From Aggregatilineales bacterium (GTDB taxonomy: Bacteria > Chloroflexota > Anaerolineae > Aggregatilineales > Phototrophicaceae): 64,000 nt of DNA. Every line of letters starts with the position of its first letter. The stretch's first letter is position 1. Shown in pieces: positions 51,960 through 61,366 of the stretch. Position numbers and translations under genes: made by a program. The stretch is from NCBI GenBank assembly GCA_030834905.1, contig JAUQWZ010000037.1, positions 20,208-84,207 on the forward strand, read 5' to 3'. Under the pieces are notes generated by a model, which ran no database searches, was not told where the DNA came from, and saw only the letters and a list, made by a program, of their open reading frames with translations.

Positions 51960-54900
51960 CTACGGCTGCCAGATCAGCACCGCGCCATCATCGCTGGCGC
52001 TGAGGAACTGCGTGCCCACAGCATTCCACTCCACCGCCGTAATCGCGGCGGTATGGTTCACAAATGTCTGGATGACGGTGCCGTCGGCGGCGCTCCAGAG
52101 CGCGACCGCGCCGTTAGCATCACCACTCAGGATCTGGGTTCCATCGAGACTCCACGCGGCTGCCGTGATCGCCCCATCGCTCAGGTCGAATGGCGGCAGC
52201 ACGCCCAGCCCGGACGCCGCGTCCCAGATTACGGCTGTGCCGTCATCCAAGCCGGTCACGAAGCGCAGGAAATCCGGACTCCAGTCCAGGGCAGTGACCG
52301 GCATATTCGCATTCAGCGTATACACCGGCTGCCCGCTGGCGATATCATGCAGAATGATGCTGCCATCGTTCGCCGCGATCAGCAGGCTGGCGTCGTTGAC
52401 GCCCCATGCCAGCGCATTGACCGCGGCGCTGGCGAGCGTCAGCGGCGTTACATTGCCCGCCGTGTCGAGAAGCATCACGCTGCCGTCGGCGCTGGCGGCT
52501 GCCACGCTGGTTCCGGCGGCAGTCCACGCCACATCGGTAATGGCGTCGGCGGCTTGCTGGGTCGCCACCGGCTGAAGGCTGGCGATATCCCAGATCAGGA
52601 TCTGTCCGTCGGCGCTGCCCGAAACCAGCAGCAAGCCGTCAGGACTCCAGTCAAGGGTGGTCGCTTCCGCCGCATGCCCGATGAGCATATTCACCACCTG
52701 CCCGCTGTTGACATCCCAGAGTGAGATGGTGCCGTCCTGATTGGCGGCGGCGATGCGCGTGTCATCCGGACTCCATTTGGCATCATTCACCTCGCCAAGT
52801 CCAGCAATCAGCGTGAGCAGCGGCTGTGGCGCAGGCACTTCAGGCGTCGGTTCATCAATTGGCGGTTCAGGTGACGGTTCAAGCGTCGGCTCAAGTGTCG
52901 GTTCAGGCGTCGGTTCGGGCGCGGCAGCAACCGTGACTGTCTGCGCGGTGCTGTCTATCGTCACGCCGTCAGCGGCAGTCACGATCAGCGTCACCGTGTA
53001 ATCGCCCGCCTGTCCATAGGCGTGCGCCGGGTGCTGTTCACTGCCAAACGCGCCATCTCCAAAGTCCCATAGATAGTCCGCCACCGGTCCCACGGACTGG
53101 TCGGTGAACTGGATCGTTAGCGGCACGCCTTCGACCGGAGCCGCCGCGAAGGCAGCGTCCACTGGCTCAGGCGGCATGGTCGGCAGCACCGGAGTCTCTG
53201 TCGGCGCGGGCGCAGTGACGGTGACGATATTGGTGACGCTGTTGGTGGTCACGCCATCTGTGGAAGTCACGGTCAGCGTCACCGGGAAGTCTCCGCCGCC
53301 GGGGAAGGTATGGAGAGGATGGATCTCATTGCTGGTCGTGCCATCACCGAAGTCCCAGGCATAGCTGATCACCGGACCGCTGGCGGCGCTGGTAAACTGC
53401 ACTGTCAGCGGCACGCCTTCAATCTGGGCAGCCGAGAAAGCGGCGACTACCGGTTCGGGCGTTGGGGTGTCGGTTGGCGGCACCGGTGTTTCAGTTGGCG
53501 GCACTGGCGTTTCGGTCAGCGTAAATGTCGCCGTTGGCGGCACTGGCGTCTCCGTCAGCGTAAATGTCGCTGTCGGCGGCACTGGCGTCTCCGTCAGCGT
53601 AAATGTTGCTGTCGGCGGCACTGGCGTTTCGGTCAGCGTAAATGTTGCTGTCGGCGGCACCGGCGTTTCGGTTGGCGTGAATGTCGCTGTTGGCGTCTCC
53701 GATGGAGTCAGCGTATTGTCCGGCGGTATTGCCGTGTTGGTTAGCGTATCCGTGATTTGCGGCGGCGCAAGAGTCACGACTGGCGGGACAGGCGAAGCTG
53801 TTGCTGTCGGCACGCTGACAATCACATTTGCCTGCGCGGTGCTGATGCCGCCGGGACCGCTGGCGTACAATGTCACCGTATAGTTACCGGACGAGGCGAA
53901 CGTGTGGCTTGGATTCGGCTCATTGCTGATCGAGCCATCGCCAAAGTTCCAGGTGTAGCCGGTGATGTTGCCGCTGGACTGATTGGTAAACTGTACCGCC
54001 AGCGGCGCGACACCAGTCGTAGGCGACAGGCTGAACAGCGCGTTCGGCGGCGGGCTGACCGGATTTTGGACGACCACCTGCCGCCGCGCAATCGAGCTGC
54101 CGCCCGGACCCGTCACGGTCAGGAACACGTTATACGTGCCAACGCCGGTGAAGGTGTGGCTGGGGTTGGTTTCGGTGCTGGTGGTGCCGTCGCTGAAATT
54201 CCACAAGCGGCTGGTGACGCTGCCCGATGATTGGTCGGTGAACTGCACCGTCAGCGGCGCGGGTCCGCTGGCAGTGTTCAGCGAGAATCCGGCAACGGGC
54301 GCGCTCGCCGTCCGCACGTTAATCTGCCAGGAGAAGTTCGATACGCCGCCCGGTCCGGTCGCCTCCAGCGAAACGGTGTAAATGCCCGGCGTCGTGAAGG
54401 TGTGGCTGGGGTTGGCTTCGCTGCTGGAAGCGCCATCACCGAAGTTCCACCGGTAGCTGGTGATGCTGCCAGTGGATTGGTTGGTGAAGCGCACTGCCAG
54501 CGGTGCTTCGCCCGAAGTCTGATCGGGCATAAATGATGCAAACGGCGGCGGAACAACCGGCGTAGCGGTTGGAACCGGCGTTGACACGTTGTTCTGCACC
54601 CGAATGTTGGTCACCATCGTCGATAAGGCAGTTCCGTCCCGCAGGATAACATTCAGGCGAATCTGGTAGAACCCGTCCGGCACCGCGATCGTGTTCCAGA
54701 CGCCCAACAGCCCATTCAGCACCGGCGTATGCGAGAAAGCAATTGGCGTCCAGGCTGCTGGCGGATTCGGAATCGGCGCATATTCAAGCTGATACTGCAA
54801 AAACTGCGGATGCAGCGCTGAACCAAAAATCAGCAGGCTGCCAGCGACGATGTTGCCCGATGTCGGCGTCTGGAATCCGATATAGATCGGGACAGGAATG

Positions 54901-56354
54901 GGCGTAGCCGGAACCGTCGGCGCGGGAGGCGCGGGAATAATCGGCAGCGTTCTGAGATCGCCGGTCACCTCAAGCAAATAGGTTGCCAGCCAGCCCTGCT
55001 GCCCCCTGAAGCTGATGACCACCCAGCTATAGTCGATGGAGGTTCCGATCAGGCGGGCTGTCTCGCCCTGACTCATCTGCCCCAGCACCGGATAGCTCAG
55101 ACCGGGACCGGTGCGGACATTCTGAACCGCGCTCATGATCCTGAGGAAGACGCCATCGGGCGTGGCGGTGGGCTGCGGCGTGGGGGTGGGTATCTCGATA
55201 ATTTCTTCAGCCGGGTCAATCGGTTCGCCAGCGGCATAGCGGAGGCGCAGATCGGTGCCGCCCAGCGCATTAAGCTGAATAATCGCGACCGTGTCGCTCA
55301 GTTCGCCGCGCGGCAGACCGGTCGCGTTCAGTGTCCCCTGCGCGCCCGGTAAATCCCTCACGCTGGACAAGGCAGACTGCAAATCGCCCGGACGGCTGAT
55401 CGCCTCTGCCAGCAGATAGAGCGCGTCATAACTGGCGGCTTCGACGGGTCCCGGAACGTCGTCGTAGGCGTCCACGTAGCGCTCCAGAAACGCCCGGCTC
55501 CGGCTGGTCGGCGTGTCCGGCGACCAGGTGGTGGCGCTGAGGATGCCGTGAAGCTCGTCAAACGGAATATTCAGATAAAAGGCGGGCATCGTGGCTCGAT
55601 TATAGGCAAACAGCCCGACCCATCCCGCCTGGCGCAGTTCGGTGTAGAACCGGCTGACGAGCAGCGGCGGACCGAAAGCGACCACTGCCTGCGGATCGCG
55701 CTCGATGATTTCGTCAGCTACGGCGAGGATGCCTTCATCCTCGTCGTAGCGCACAACCGAGCGCTGTAATGATTCCGGCTGCCGCGCTAAGGCGCTGATA
55801 AAGCCGATATGCTCGCTGAAGCTGGATTGGTCAAGCTGCACGCTGATGATCTGCCGGACGCCCGATTGGACGACCAGATAATCCGCCAGCGCGCCGCCCT
55901 GCAGTCGTTCAGCAGCGCGAACGCGAAAAAGCGACTGGCTCGAATCGGATACGATCACCAGATCGTCGGTCGCGGGGGTGAGAATGGGAACGCCCAGTGT
56001 TCGCAGAAAAGGCAAAGCGCTGGCAACAGCCTGGTTGGTTTCGGGTCCCAGGACGGCATCAACGCCGGCATTGGCAAGATTGAGGACAGACTCCTCTAGC
56101 TGGCTGCGGGGTGAGGCTGGCTCGATGACCATCTCTAGCCGGAAGGTTGTGCCCTGGGCATCGGTTAAGCCGCCGCGATCATTGATCTCACGGACAGCCA
56201 GCCGCGCGCCATTGGCGATAGATCCACGCTCATTATCCAGGACGCCAATCCTGAAAACCGGTTGGGCACTCTGCGCCTGGCTGACCACCTGCACACCTAT
56301 CAGCAGCAGAACGAGTGCCAGACATACGCTGGTGACGATTCTTAGGCTTCTCAT
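51960..56354 (-). CDS. Exported fusion: periplasmic-binding domain, SH3, PKD repeats, Thr/Pro linker, WD40 propeller
   Basis: 1464 residues. A signal peptide (residues 1-30, VCLALVLLLIGVQVV) leads to a type 1 ligand-binding domain like amino-acid ABC receptors at about 33-385 (FRIGVLDNERGSIANGARLA, VDAVLGPETNQAVASALPFL). An SH3 domain follows at about 400-465 (VQNVRTGPGLSYPVLGQM), then an Ig-like stretch. Three PKD domains occupy about 605-850 (YRWNFGDGASSSEANPSHTF), a Thr/Pro-rich linker about 885-965 and two more PKD domains about 975-1140. A WD40 propeller of about seven blades ends the protein (about 1185-1464; DGTISLWDVNSGQ). No transporter genes are adjacent, so it probably works as a surface sensor or scaffold. 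Confidence 0.85.
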   Translation of the reverse strand: MRSLRIVTSVCLALVLLLIGVQVVSQAQSAQPVFRIGVLDNERGSIANGARLAVREINDRGGLTDAQGTTFRLEMVIEPASPRSQLEESVLNLANAGVDAVLGPETNQAVASALPFLRTLGVPILTPATDDLVIVSDSSQSLFRVRAAERLQGGALADYLVVQSGVRQIISVQLDQSSFSEHIGFISALARQPESLQRSVVRYDEDEGILAVADEIIERDPQAVVAFGPPLLVSRFYTELRQAGWVGLFAYNRATMPAFYLNIPFDELHGILSATTWSPDTPTSRSRAFLERYVDAYDDVPGPVEAASYDALYLLAEAISRPGDLQSALSSVRDLPGAQGTLNATGLPRGELSDTVAIIQLNALGGTDLRLRYAAGEPIDPAEEIIEIPTPTPQPTATPDGVFLRIMSAVQNVRTGPGLSYPVLGQMSQGETARLIGTSIDYSWVVISFRGQQGWLATYLLEVTGDLRTLPIIPAPPAPTVPATPIPVPIYIGFQTPTSGNIVAGSLLIFGSALHPQFLQYQLEYAPIPNPPAAWTPIAFSHTPVLNGLLGVWNTIAVPDGFYQIRLNVILRDGTALSTMVTNIRVQNNVSTPVPTATPVVPPPFASFMPDQTSGEAPLAVRFTNQSTGSITSYRWNFGDGASSSEANPSHTFTTPGIYTVSLEATGPGGVSNFSWQINVRTASAPVAGFSLNTASGPAPLTVQFTDQSSGSVTSRLWNFSDGTTSTETNPSHTFTGVGTYNVFLTVTGPGGSSIARRQVVVQNPVSPPPNALFSLSPTTGVAPLAVQFTNQSSGNITGYTWNFGDGSISNEPNPSHTFASSGNYTVTLYASGPGGISTAQANVIVSVPTATASPVPPVVTLAPPQITDTLTNTAIPPDNTLTPSETPTATFTPTETPVPPTATFTLTETPVPPTATFTLTETPVPPTATFTLTETPVPPTATFTLTETPVPPTETPVPPTDTPTPEPVVAAFSAAQIEGVPLTVQFTSAASGPVISYAWDFGDGTTSNEIHPLHTFPGGGDFPVTLTVTSTDGVTTNSVTNIVTVTAPAPTETPVLPTMPPEPVDAAFAAAPVEGVPLTIQFTDQSVGPVADYLWDFGDGAFGSEQHPAHAYGQAGDYTVTLIVTAADGVTIDSTAQTVTVAAAPEPTPEPTLEPTLEPSPEPPIDEPTPEVPAPQPLLTLIAGLGEVNDAKWSPDDTRIAAANQDGTISLWDVNSGQVVNMLIGHAAEATTLDWSPDGLLLVSGSADGQILIWDIASLQPVATQQAADAITDVAWTAAGTSVAAASADGSVMLLDTAGNVTPLTLASAAVNALAWGVNDASLLIAANDGSIILHDIASGQPVYTLNANMPVTALDWSPDFLRFVTGLDDGTAVIWDAASGLGVLPPFDLSDGAITAAAWSLDGTQILSGDANGAVALWSAADGTVIQTFVNHTAAITAVEWNAVGTQFLSASDDGAVLIWQP
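53513..53690. repeat. 39-bp in-frame tandem repeat coding the Thr/Pro linker
   Basis: Four full 39-bp units begin at 53513, 53552, 53591 and 53630, with a partial fifth. Each encodes TATFTLTETPVPP on the minus strand. Neighbouring partial units extend the region on both sides. Confidence 0.9.
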
Positions 56355-56520
56355 ATGCGCGTCCCTGGAGTAACGAGTAAAATTTGGGCGTTCCGGCTCA
56401 GAATCGACCGCTGCCCCTTATCACAAAGCAGATTCCCTCTTTATGTAGAGTGTAATCATCTACACAGTGTAAACATTAAATGTAAGATACAGATGAGAGT
56501 TATGCTAAACATCCACTGAC

Positions 56521-57972
56521 TCAGGGGTGAATCGGAAAGCAGATCACGTCGCGGATATCCATCGCCCCGGTCATCAGCATGACCAGCCGATCAACTTCGA
56601 CCGTGAGCGCCCCCGACGGCGGCAGACCATATTTCAGGGCAGTCAGGAAATCGTCGTCATGATCGTCCAGCGCCCGCGCGGCGGGATCAGTCTGCCCGCT
56701 GCCGCCCTCAGCGAATAGAAGCCCGTTGATATACAACTGAAACCGGCTGCCGTCGCTGGCTTCCCCGGCAAACGCGCCTGGTTCCGGCGCGGCAAAAACC
56801 AGAAATGTGGGCTGAATGAGCGAAGGACCGACAACCTGCCTCACCAGTTCCGCCAGAACGTCTCCAACGCTGCTGAAAGTCGCCATCGCGTCCAGTTCTA
56901 CCCCCGCCCAACGCACCGCGCTGACGGCTGTTTCCACGTTATCAACGGCAGTGAAATCGACGCCGGTCACGTCGCGCGCCAGGTCGTAAACCGAACGCCG
57001 CGACCAGGGCGGGACAAGATCGATGCTCATGTCGTCAAACGCGACGTCGGCGCTTTGGTCTGGCATGGCGTCCGGGTCAGCTTCGAGAAGCTGGCGCTGC
57101 TGCGCGGCGGTCACAAGCTGCTCCAGCGATTTCCACGGGATAACGCGGGTGGCATTCAGGTGCTGGGTCAGCCCCGCGATCAACTGCTCGGTCAGCTTCA
57201 TCATATCTTCCAGATCCGCCAGCATCATGCAGCCCCGCATCACCTGAGACTCTGGATAGGTGTGCCAACTGACAGCTTCATCACCGGAACGCCGCGAAAT
57301 TTCATAAACGCGCTCAATGCCGCCGATCAACAGCCGCTTCAGATATTGTTCCGGTGAAGATGGCAGCGACGCATCTGGGCGCGGGGTTTCGACCTCCAGG
57401 AACGCATACTGATCTTCCAGAAAACGCCGCAGATAGCGCAGCACTTTACTGCGCGTCACAAAACGAAGGCGCGCGTCAATATTCGCCGCCAGGTGAACGT
57501 AGCGCTGGCGATACTCTCGTTCCGGGCTGTCTATCCGTCGTGGCAGCGGCAGCGAACACAGCGCCAGAAACTGCCAGCCGATGACCCGCGCCGTCAGCCG
57601 CCCGCGTTCCCGGTAGATGTAATCCACTTCAAAGCCCAGCTGATCCCCCCGGTAGACATTGGCGCGAAACTTCGCCAGCGCATCCTGACCGGCAGCCGCC
57701 CGATCAAGGACAAGCTGAAGGCGCGAATCCTGATCTTCGATGGTGATCAGGATGATGTCGCCGAAATCTTCGCTGTCCATCAGCCGCCCGCACAGGCTGA
57801 GGGCGACTTCCTCGCCATCGGAGTCAAAGCTCAAGCCCTCGTAAGCGTCGTTGGCTTCGCAAAGCGAGTGCGTGCGGACAAAATGCTGGGGATAGGGTTC
57901 GATACCCTGTGCTTTCAGTTCCTGCGCGCGGGCGAACAGGATATTGAGTTCAGAGTGAGGCAAGCGCTGCAT
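56521..57972 (-). CDS. Degenerate class II lysyl-tRNA synthetase-like protein
   Basis: 483 residues from the ATG at 57972 (AAGGAG eight bases before). An OB-fold like that of LysRS covers about 1-130 (LCGRLMDSEDFGDIILITIE). The catalytic fold is recognisable: RQRYVHLAANIDARLRFVTR, FLEVETP, EQYLKRLLIGGIERVYEISR, DMMKLTEQL and VDRLVMLMTGAMDIRDVICF. Key elements are missing: about 20 residues between the FLEVETP and EQYLKRL segments are deleted, the motif 2 FRNE is replaced by SGDE (invariant Arg lost), and motif 3 GxGxGxDR is ALTVEVDR. Lysine charging of tRNA therefore looks unlikely. It may be an aaRS paralog with another role. Confidence 0.82.
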   Translation of the reverse strand: MQRLPHSELNILFARAQELKAQGIEPYPQHFVRTHSLCEANDAYEGLSFDSDGEEVALSLCGRLMDSEDFGDIILITIEDQDSRLQLVLDRAAAGQDALAKFRANVYRGDQLGFEVDYIYRERGRLTARVIGWQFLALCSLPLPRRIDSPEREYRQRYVHLAANIDARLRFVTRSKVLRYLRRFLEDQYAFLEVETPRPDASLPSSPEQYLKRLLIGGIERVYEISRRSGDEAVSWHTYPESQVMRGCMMLADLEDMMKLTEQLIAGLTQHLNATRVIPWKSLEQLVTAAQQRQLLEADPDAMPDQSADVAFDDMSIDLVPPWSRRSVYDLARDVTGVDFTAVDNVETAVSAVRWAGVELDAMATFSSVGDVLAELVRQVVGPSLIQPTFLVFAAPEPGAFAGEASDGSRFQLYINGLLFAEGGSGQTDPAARALDDHDDDFLTALKYGLPPSGALTVEVDRLVMLMTGAMDIRDVICFPIHP

Positions 57973-58134
57973 CGTGTGATCTCCTTGGCTGCTCATGAGG
58001 TGTATTAGATCACGCCTGCCGTCACCAAAACGTCACCATTCACGTCCCCAGACGCGGTTTTGGGTCGGACTTATGCTACTATGTGAGCAATTCTGACCAG
58101 CCGCGATCATCAGCCGGAAGCATTCACCTGAATT

Positions 58135-61100
58135 ATGGAAGAGTACGCCGTTCAGTTTTACCTGCTTCGCAGCCAGCCGCAGATCCTCATTCACGGCGAG
58201 CCGCTGACCATCGGACAGCAGGCGCTGAAGCTGTTGATCTATCTGGCGGAGAGCGACGAAACCGACCATGCTCGTGAGGAGTTGATCCGGCTGATCTACG
58301 GGACGGAGCTGGCGCGCGAGACGTTTCGCAAGAAGGTGATCTACCCCATCCGCAAGCTCATCCCAGACGCGCCGCTGGAAACCATCCAGGGCGATATCAT
58401 TCATTTCACCCGCGAAAACATCTGGGTGGACAGCCGGGCGTTCGCCGACCAAGCCAGCAGCCTGCTCCAGATATACCCGCGATTCAAGAAGCCGTATTAT
58501 GAGGCGGCGAAGCAGGTTCTCGACCTGTACGAAGACCCGTTTCTGGCTGACTACCATCCGAAGGCGGGCGATTCGGTGGACGACACCCGTTTTCTGGCAT
58601 GGCAGAAAGGTCGCCAGCAGGATCTGGCGGCGCTCTATCACCGCCTGCTGGACAGAACGACTGCCTTTTGTCTGGATCAGCAGCGCTACTGGGCAGAGGC
58701 ACAGCATTACGCCGAACGGTGGCTGCGCAGCCAGAATTCGAGCGCCAAGCCATTGCAGTACCTCATCTGGCTGGCGGCTCGCCAGCGCAGCGATTCGCTC
58801 CAGACCTATCTGGCGCAGCTACGCGCCCGTGAAGAGGCGGGCGAACTGCCGATGGGGCTGTCGTGGACAGAGTGGGATCGCCTGCTGAAAAGTGGTCGGT
58901 CAATTTCGCTGTCGCTGCTGTTCCCCCAGACTGAGCCGCCGACTGAAACCCCGGTTGAGGCTTCGGCGGGCGAGCATATATACCGTCAGGGCATCCTCGA
59001 ACAAATCATGACCCTGTTGACCGCGACGAGCCAGCAGGTTTTTGCCGTGACCGGACTGCCCGGCGTCGGAAAAACAGAGCTTGCGCACGCTGCCGCCGGT
59101 TTGCTGCGAGAACAGCAGCCCAGCTTGCAGGTCGTGTTCCTGGAACTGACGGCGCAGCTTGACCTCGAACTGCTGTGTAACAACCTGCTGAGCGACTTAG
59201 GACGCCAGGATCTTTTTAAGCTCGATTACGCCCGAAAACGGCAGCGCCTCAAGCAGTTGTTACAAGCGCCCAATCTGGTCGTGATTGTCGATGAGGGACA
59301 CACGACCCATCTCGCCGATCTGGATACCCTCAACACCGTACTGGCGCTGCTCAGCGGCGCGCGCGTGATGCTGGTTGCCCGCAAGCTGCCGCGCTTCGAG
59401 CACTACGTGATCGAGGTGCAGGGACTGGATGAAGAACAGACCCGGCATTTCCTCGTGAGTCGGGTTGCCTGGCTCAAAGAAATCGAGGCGACCAAATTCA
59501 GAGAAATCGCCGATCTCACTGGCGGGCTGCCGCTGCTGCTTCACATCATTGCCGGTGGACTGAAAAAGGAACTGGGGCGCGTTCACAGTCTGGTCGATCA
59601 TCTCAAGGTCAGCGGCGCAGCGCCGGAAACAGCGCCGGACATTTACGCCCGTTATGAAGGCGTGCTGTCCTGGCTGTGGCAGTATCTTGATTCGAAGGAT
59701 AAAGACCTGCTGTATTCCCTCAGCCTGTTCGCGCCGGAAGAAGGCGCGCGCGCTGACGATCTGAAGGTGGTGCTGGAGAACGTTTTTCCGGCGGAACGCC
59801 TGCTGTCGAAGATCAACCGGCTGGTCGATCTGCATCTGGCGGAAAACAGGGATGCCGGTGGGCGCTCCGCAGACGCGCATTATCGCCTGCACCCGATCAT
59901 CTTCGACTACGTTCAGCGGCAGACGCGACACCCGCGCCGCGCCTATGCTCAAATCATCGAGCAGTCGTACATTCGCCACCTGCTCGATTTCACCGCCGCG
60001 CACTCTGATCAATTCGACAGGCTGGACGAACACAAGCAGAACATTTTCCGCATGTTGGATCTGGTCATCGGCGGTGACGCGCATCCATGGGCGCGCCGTC
60101 AGGCGGTCGAAGTCCTCAACCAGATATATCCCTATTTTGAGCTGCGCGGTCTGCATGAGGTTGCTTCGCGGCTGATCGGGCGAGCGCGCGAACTGCACGA
60201 TATCGAGGATGTATCGACCCACATTCAACTGACACGTCGCGCCGCGCGGCTCGCTTCCATTCGGGCGGAAGACGAGCAGGCGCAGCGCCTGTATGAAGAA
60301 GCGCTGGCGCGCGCGAAACAGGCAAACGATACCCGCCAGTACGCGCCGCTGTATCACGATATCGGCAATGTGCATCTGCAAAAGGGGCGCTTCAGCGAGG
60401 CAATCCGCTGTTTCGAGCTTGCCGAACGGGAAGCCGGTTCCGAACAGCCGCCGTATCTTCGCTATTCCATCTGGTCAAATCTGGGCGTCAGCGCCTATCG
60501 TCAGGGGCAGTATCAGGATGCCCTGCGGCACTATCAGAAAGTCATCGATCATCTCGGCGGCGACACCAGCAACCTGCCGCCGGAACTGCTGAATATCGCT
60601 GAATTTGTTCACACGGCAATGGGATCGACGCTCAACGAACTGGGCCAGTACGAGCAGGCAAAAGCCTGCTTTCAGCGGGGGTTAGCGCTGGCGCGGCAGC
60701 TAAACTACCCGGAACGGTTGGGGTTCTCCTATCTGAACCTGGGCGTGAGCTATTATCACATGAAAGACTACCACGCCGCCTATGACTGCTTCGTTCAGGG
60801 CGGCATTATCGCCGACCAGATTCAGCACGTCGCGCTGCGAACGCAGATCCTATGGAATCAGGGATCGCTGGCGTCGGCGCGATTTCAGCATAAAGAGGCG
60901 TTAAGTCTGTTACGATCTGCTTTGATCGAAGTCGAGAACAACGATCTGATGTGGCTGAAACCGCGCATCCTCATCGGCTTGGGCAAAGCCTATCTGCGAG
61001 CCGAACATCACGACTCGGCGCGCCAGTGCTTTACTGAAGCCCTCAGCCTGAGGCAAATTCTGGCGAAACATGCGGCGCAGGGACTTTACGGCTTGGGTTT

Positions 61101-61338
61101 GAGCGTGATGCTCAAAGCCTATGTGGTCGGGAACAATGATGTCGAAATCACGCTTGATCTGTTACAGCCGTACCTGGAACTGCTGCCAGTTTCAGCCCTG
61201 CCACTCAACGACATTGAACCGAATCTGGCACCGGCGGGCGACCTCTTTCAGCAGGATCTGGATCACCTGCCGCAGCTTGAGCGCTACCGGATCGTAGAAG
61301 CGCTCCTCATCTGGCTTTCCAGCCTACAGCCTGCCTAA
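58135..61338 (+). CDS. SARP-like/STAND ATPase with TPR repeats
   Basis: 1067 residues. The first 270 resemble the N-terminal DNA-binding and BTAD modules of SARP-type regulators (ALKLLIYLAESDETDHAREE, YPIRKLIPDAPLETIQGD, YYEAAKQVLDLYEDPFLADY). An NB-ARC-like NTPase follows: Walker A GLPGVGKTELA (307-317), Walker B LVVIVDEGH (381-389), LVARKLPRFE and the sensor helix LTGGLPLLLHIIAGGL. TPR repeats fill about 735-990 (HDIGNVHLQKGRFSEAIRCF, SNLGVSAYRQGQYQDALRHY, LNLGVSYYHMKDYHAAYDCF). Such STAND proteins are ligand-triggered switches used as regulators and, in some lineages, in phage defence. The ATG has no strong ribosome site. Confidence 0.82.
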   Translation: MEEYAVQFYLLRSQPQILIHGEPLTIGQQALKLLIYLAESDETDHAREELIRLIYGTELARETFRKKVIYPIRKLIPDAPLETIQGDIIHFTRENIWVDSRAFADQASSLLQIYPRFKKPYYEAAKQVLDLYEDPFLADYHPKAGDSVDDTRFLAWQKGRQQDLAALYHRLLDRTTAFCLDQQRYWAEAQHYAERWLRSQNSSAKPLQYLIWLAARQRSDSLQTYLAQLRAREEAGELPMGLSWTEWDRLLKSGRSISLSLLFPQTEPPTETPVEASAGEHIYRQGILEQIMTLLTATSQQVFAVTGLPGVGKTELAHAAAGLLREQQPSLQVVFLELTAQLDLELLCNNLLSDLGRQDLFKLDYARKRQRLKQLLQAPNLVVIVDEGHTTHLADLDTLNTVLALLSGARVMLVARKLPRFEHYVIEVQGLDEEQTRHFLVSRVAWLKEIEATKFREIADLTGGLPLLLHIIAGGLKKELGRVHSLVDHLKVSGAAPETAPDIYARYEGVLSWLWQYLDSKDKDLLYSLSLFAPEEGARADDLKVVLENVFPAERLLSKINRLVDLHLAENRDAGGRSADAHYRLHPIIFDYVQRQTRHPRRAYAQIIEQSYIRHLLDFTAAHSDQFDRLDEHKQNIFRMLDLVIGGDAHPWARRQAVEVLNQIYPYFELRGLHEVASRLIGRARELHDIEDVSTHIQLTRRAARLASIRAEDEQAQRLYEEALARAKQANDTRQYAPLYHDIGNVHLQKGRFSEAIRCFELAEREAGSEQPPYLRYSIWSNLGVSAYRQGQYQDALRHYQKVIDHLGGDTSNLPPELLNIAEFVHTAMGSTLNELGQYEQAKACFQRGLALARQLNYPERLGFSYLNLGVSYYHMKDYHAAYDCFVQGGIIADQIQHVALRTQILWNQGSLASARFQHKEALSLLRSALIEVENNDLMWLKPRILIGLGKAYLRAEHHDSARQCFTEALSLRQILAKHAAQGLYGLGLSVMLKAYVVGNNDVEITLDLLQPYLELLPVSALPLNDIEPNLAPAGDLFQQDLDHLPQLERYRIVEALLIWLSSLQPA

Positions 61339-61366
61339 ACGCCTCACGGCGCTAACAGCCCTGGTA

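Noticed and set aside
53513..53690. Regular 39-bp repeats considered as CRISPR
   Set aside because: They are in frame within a Thr/Pro-rich coding linker and have no spacers.
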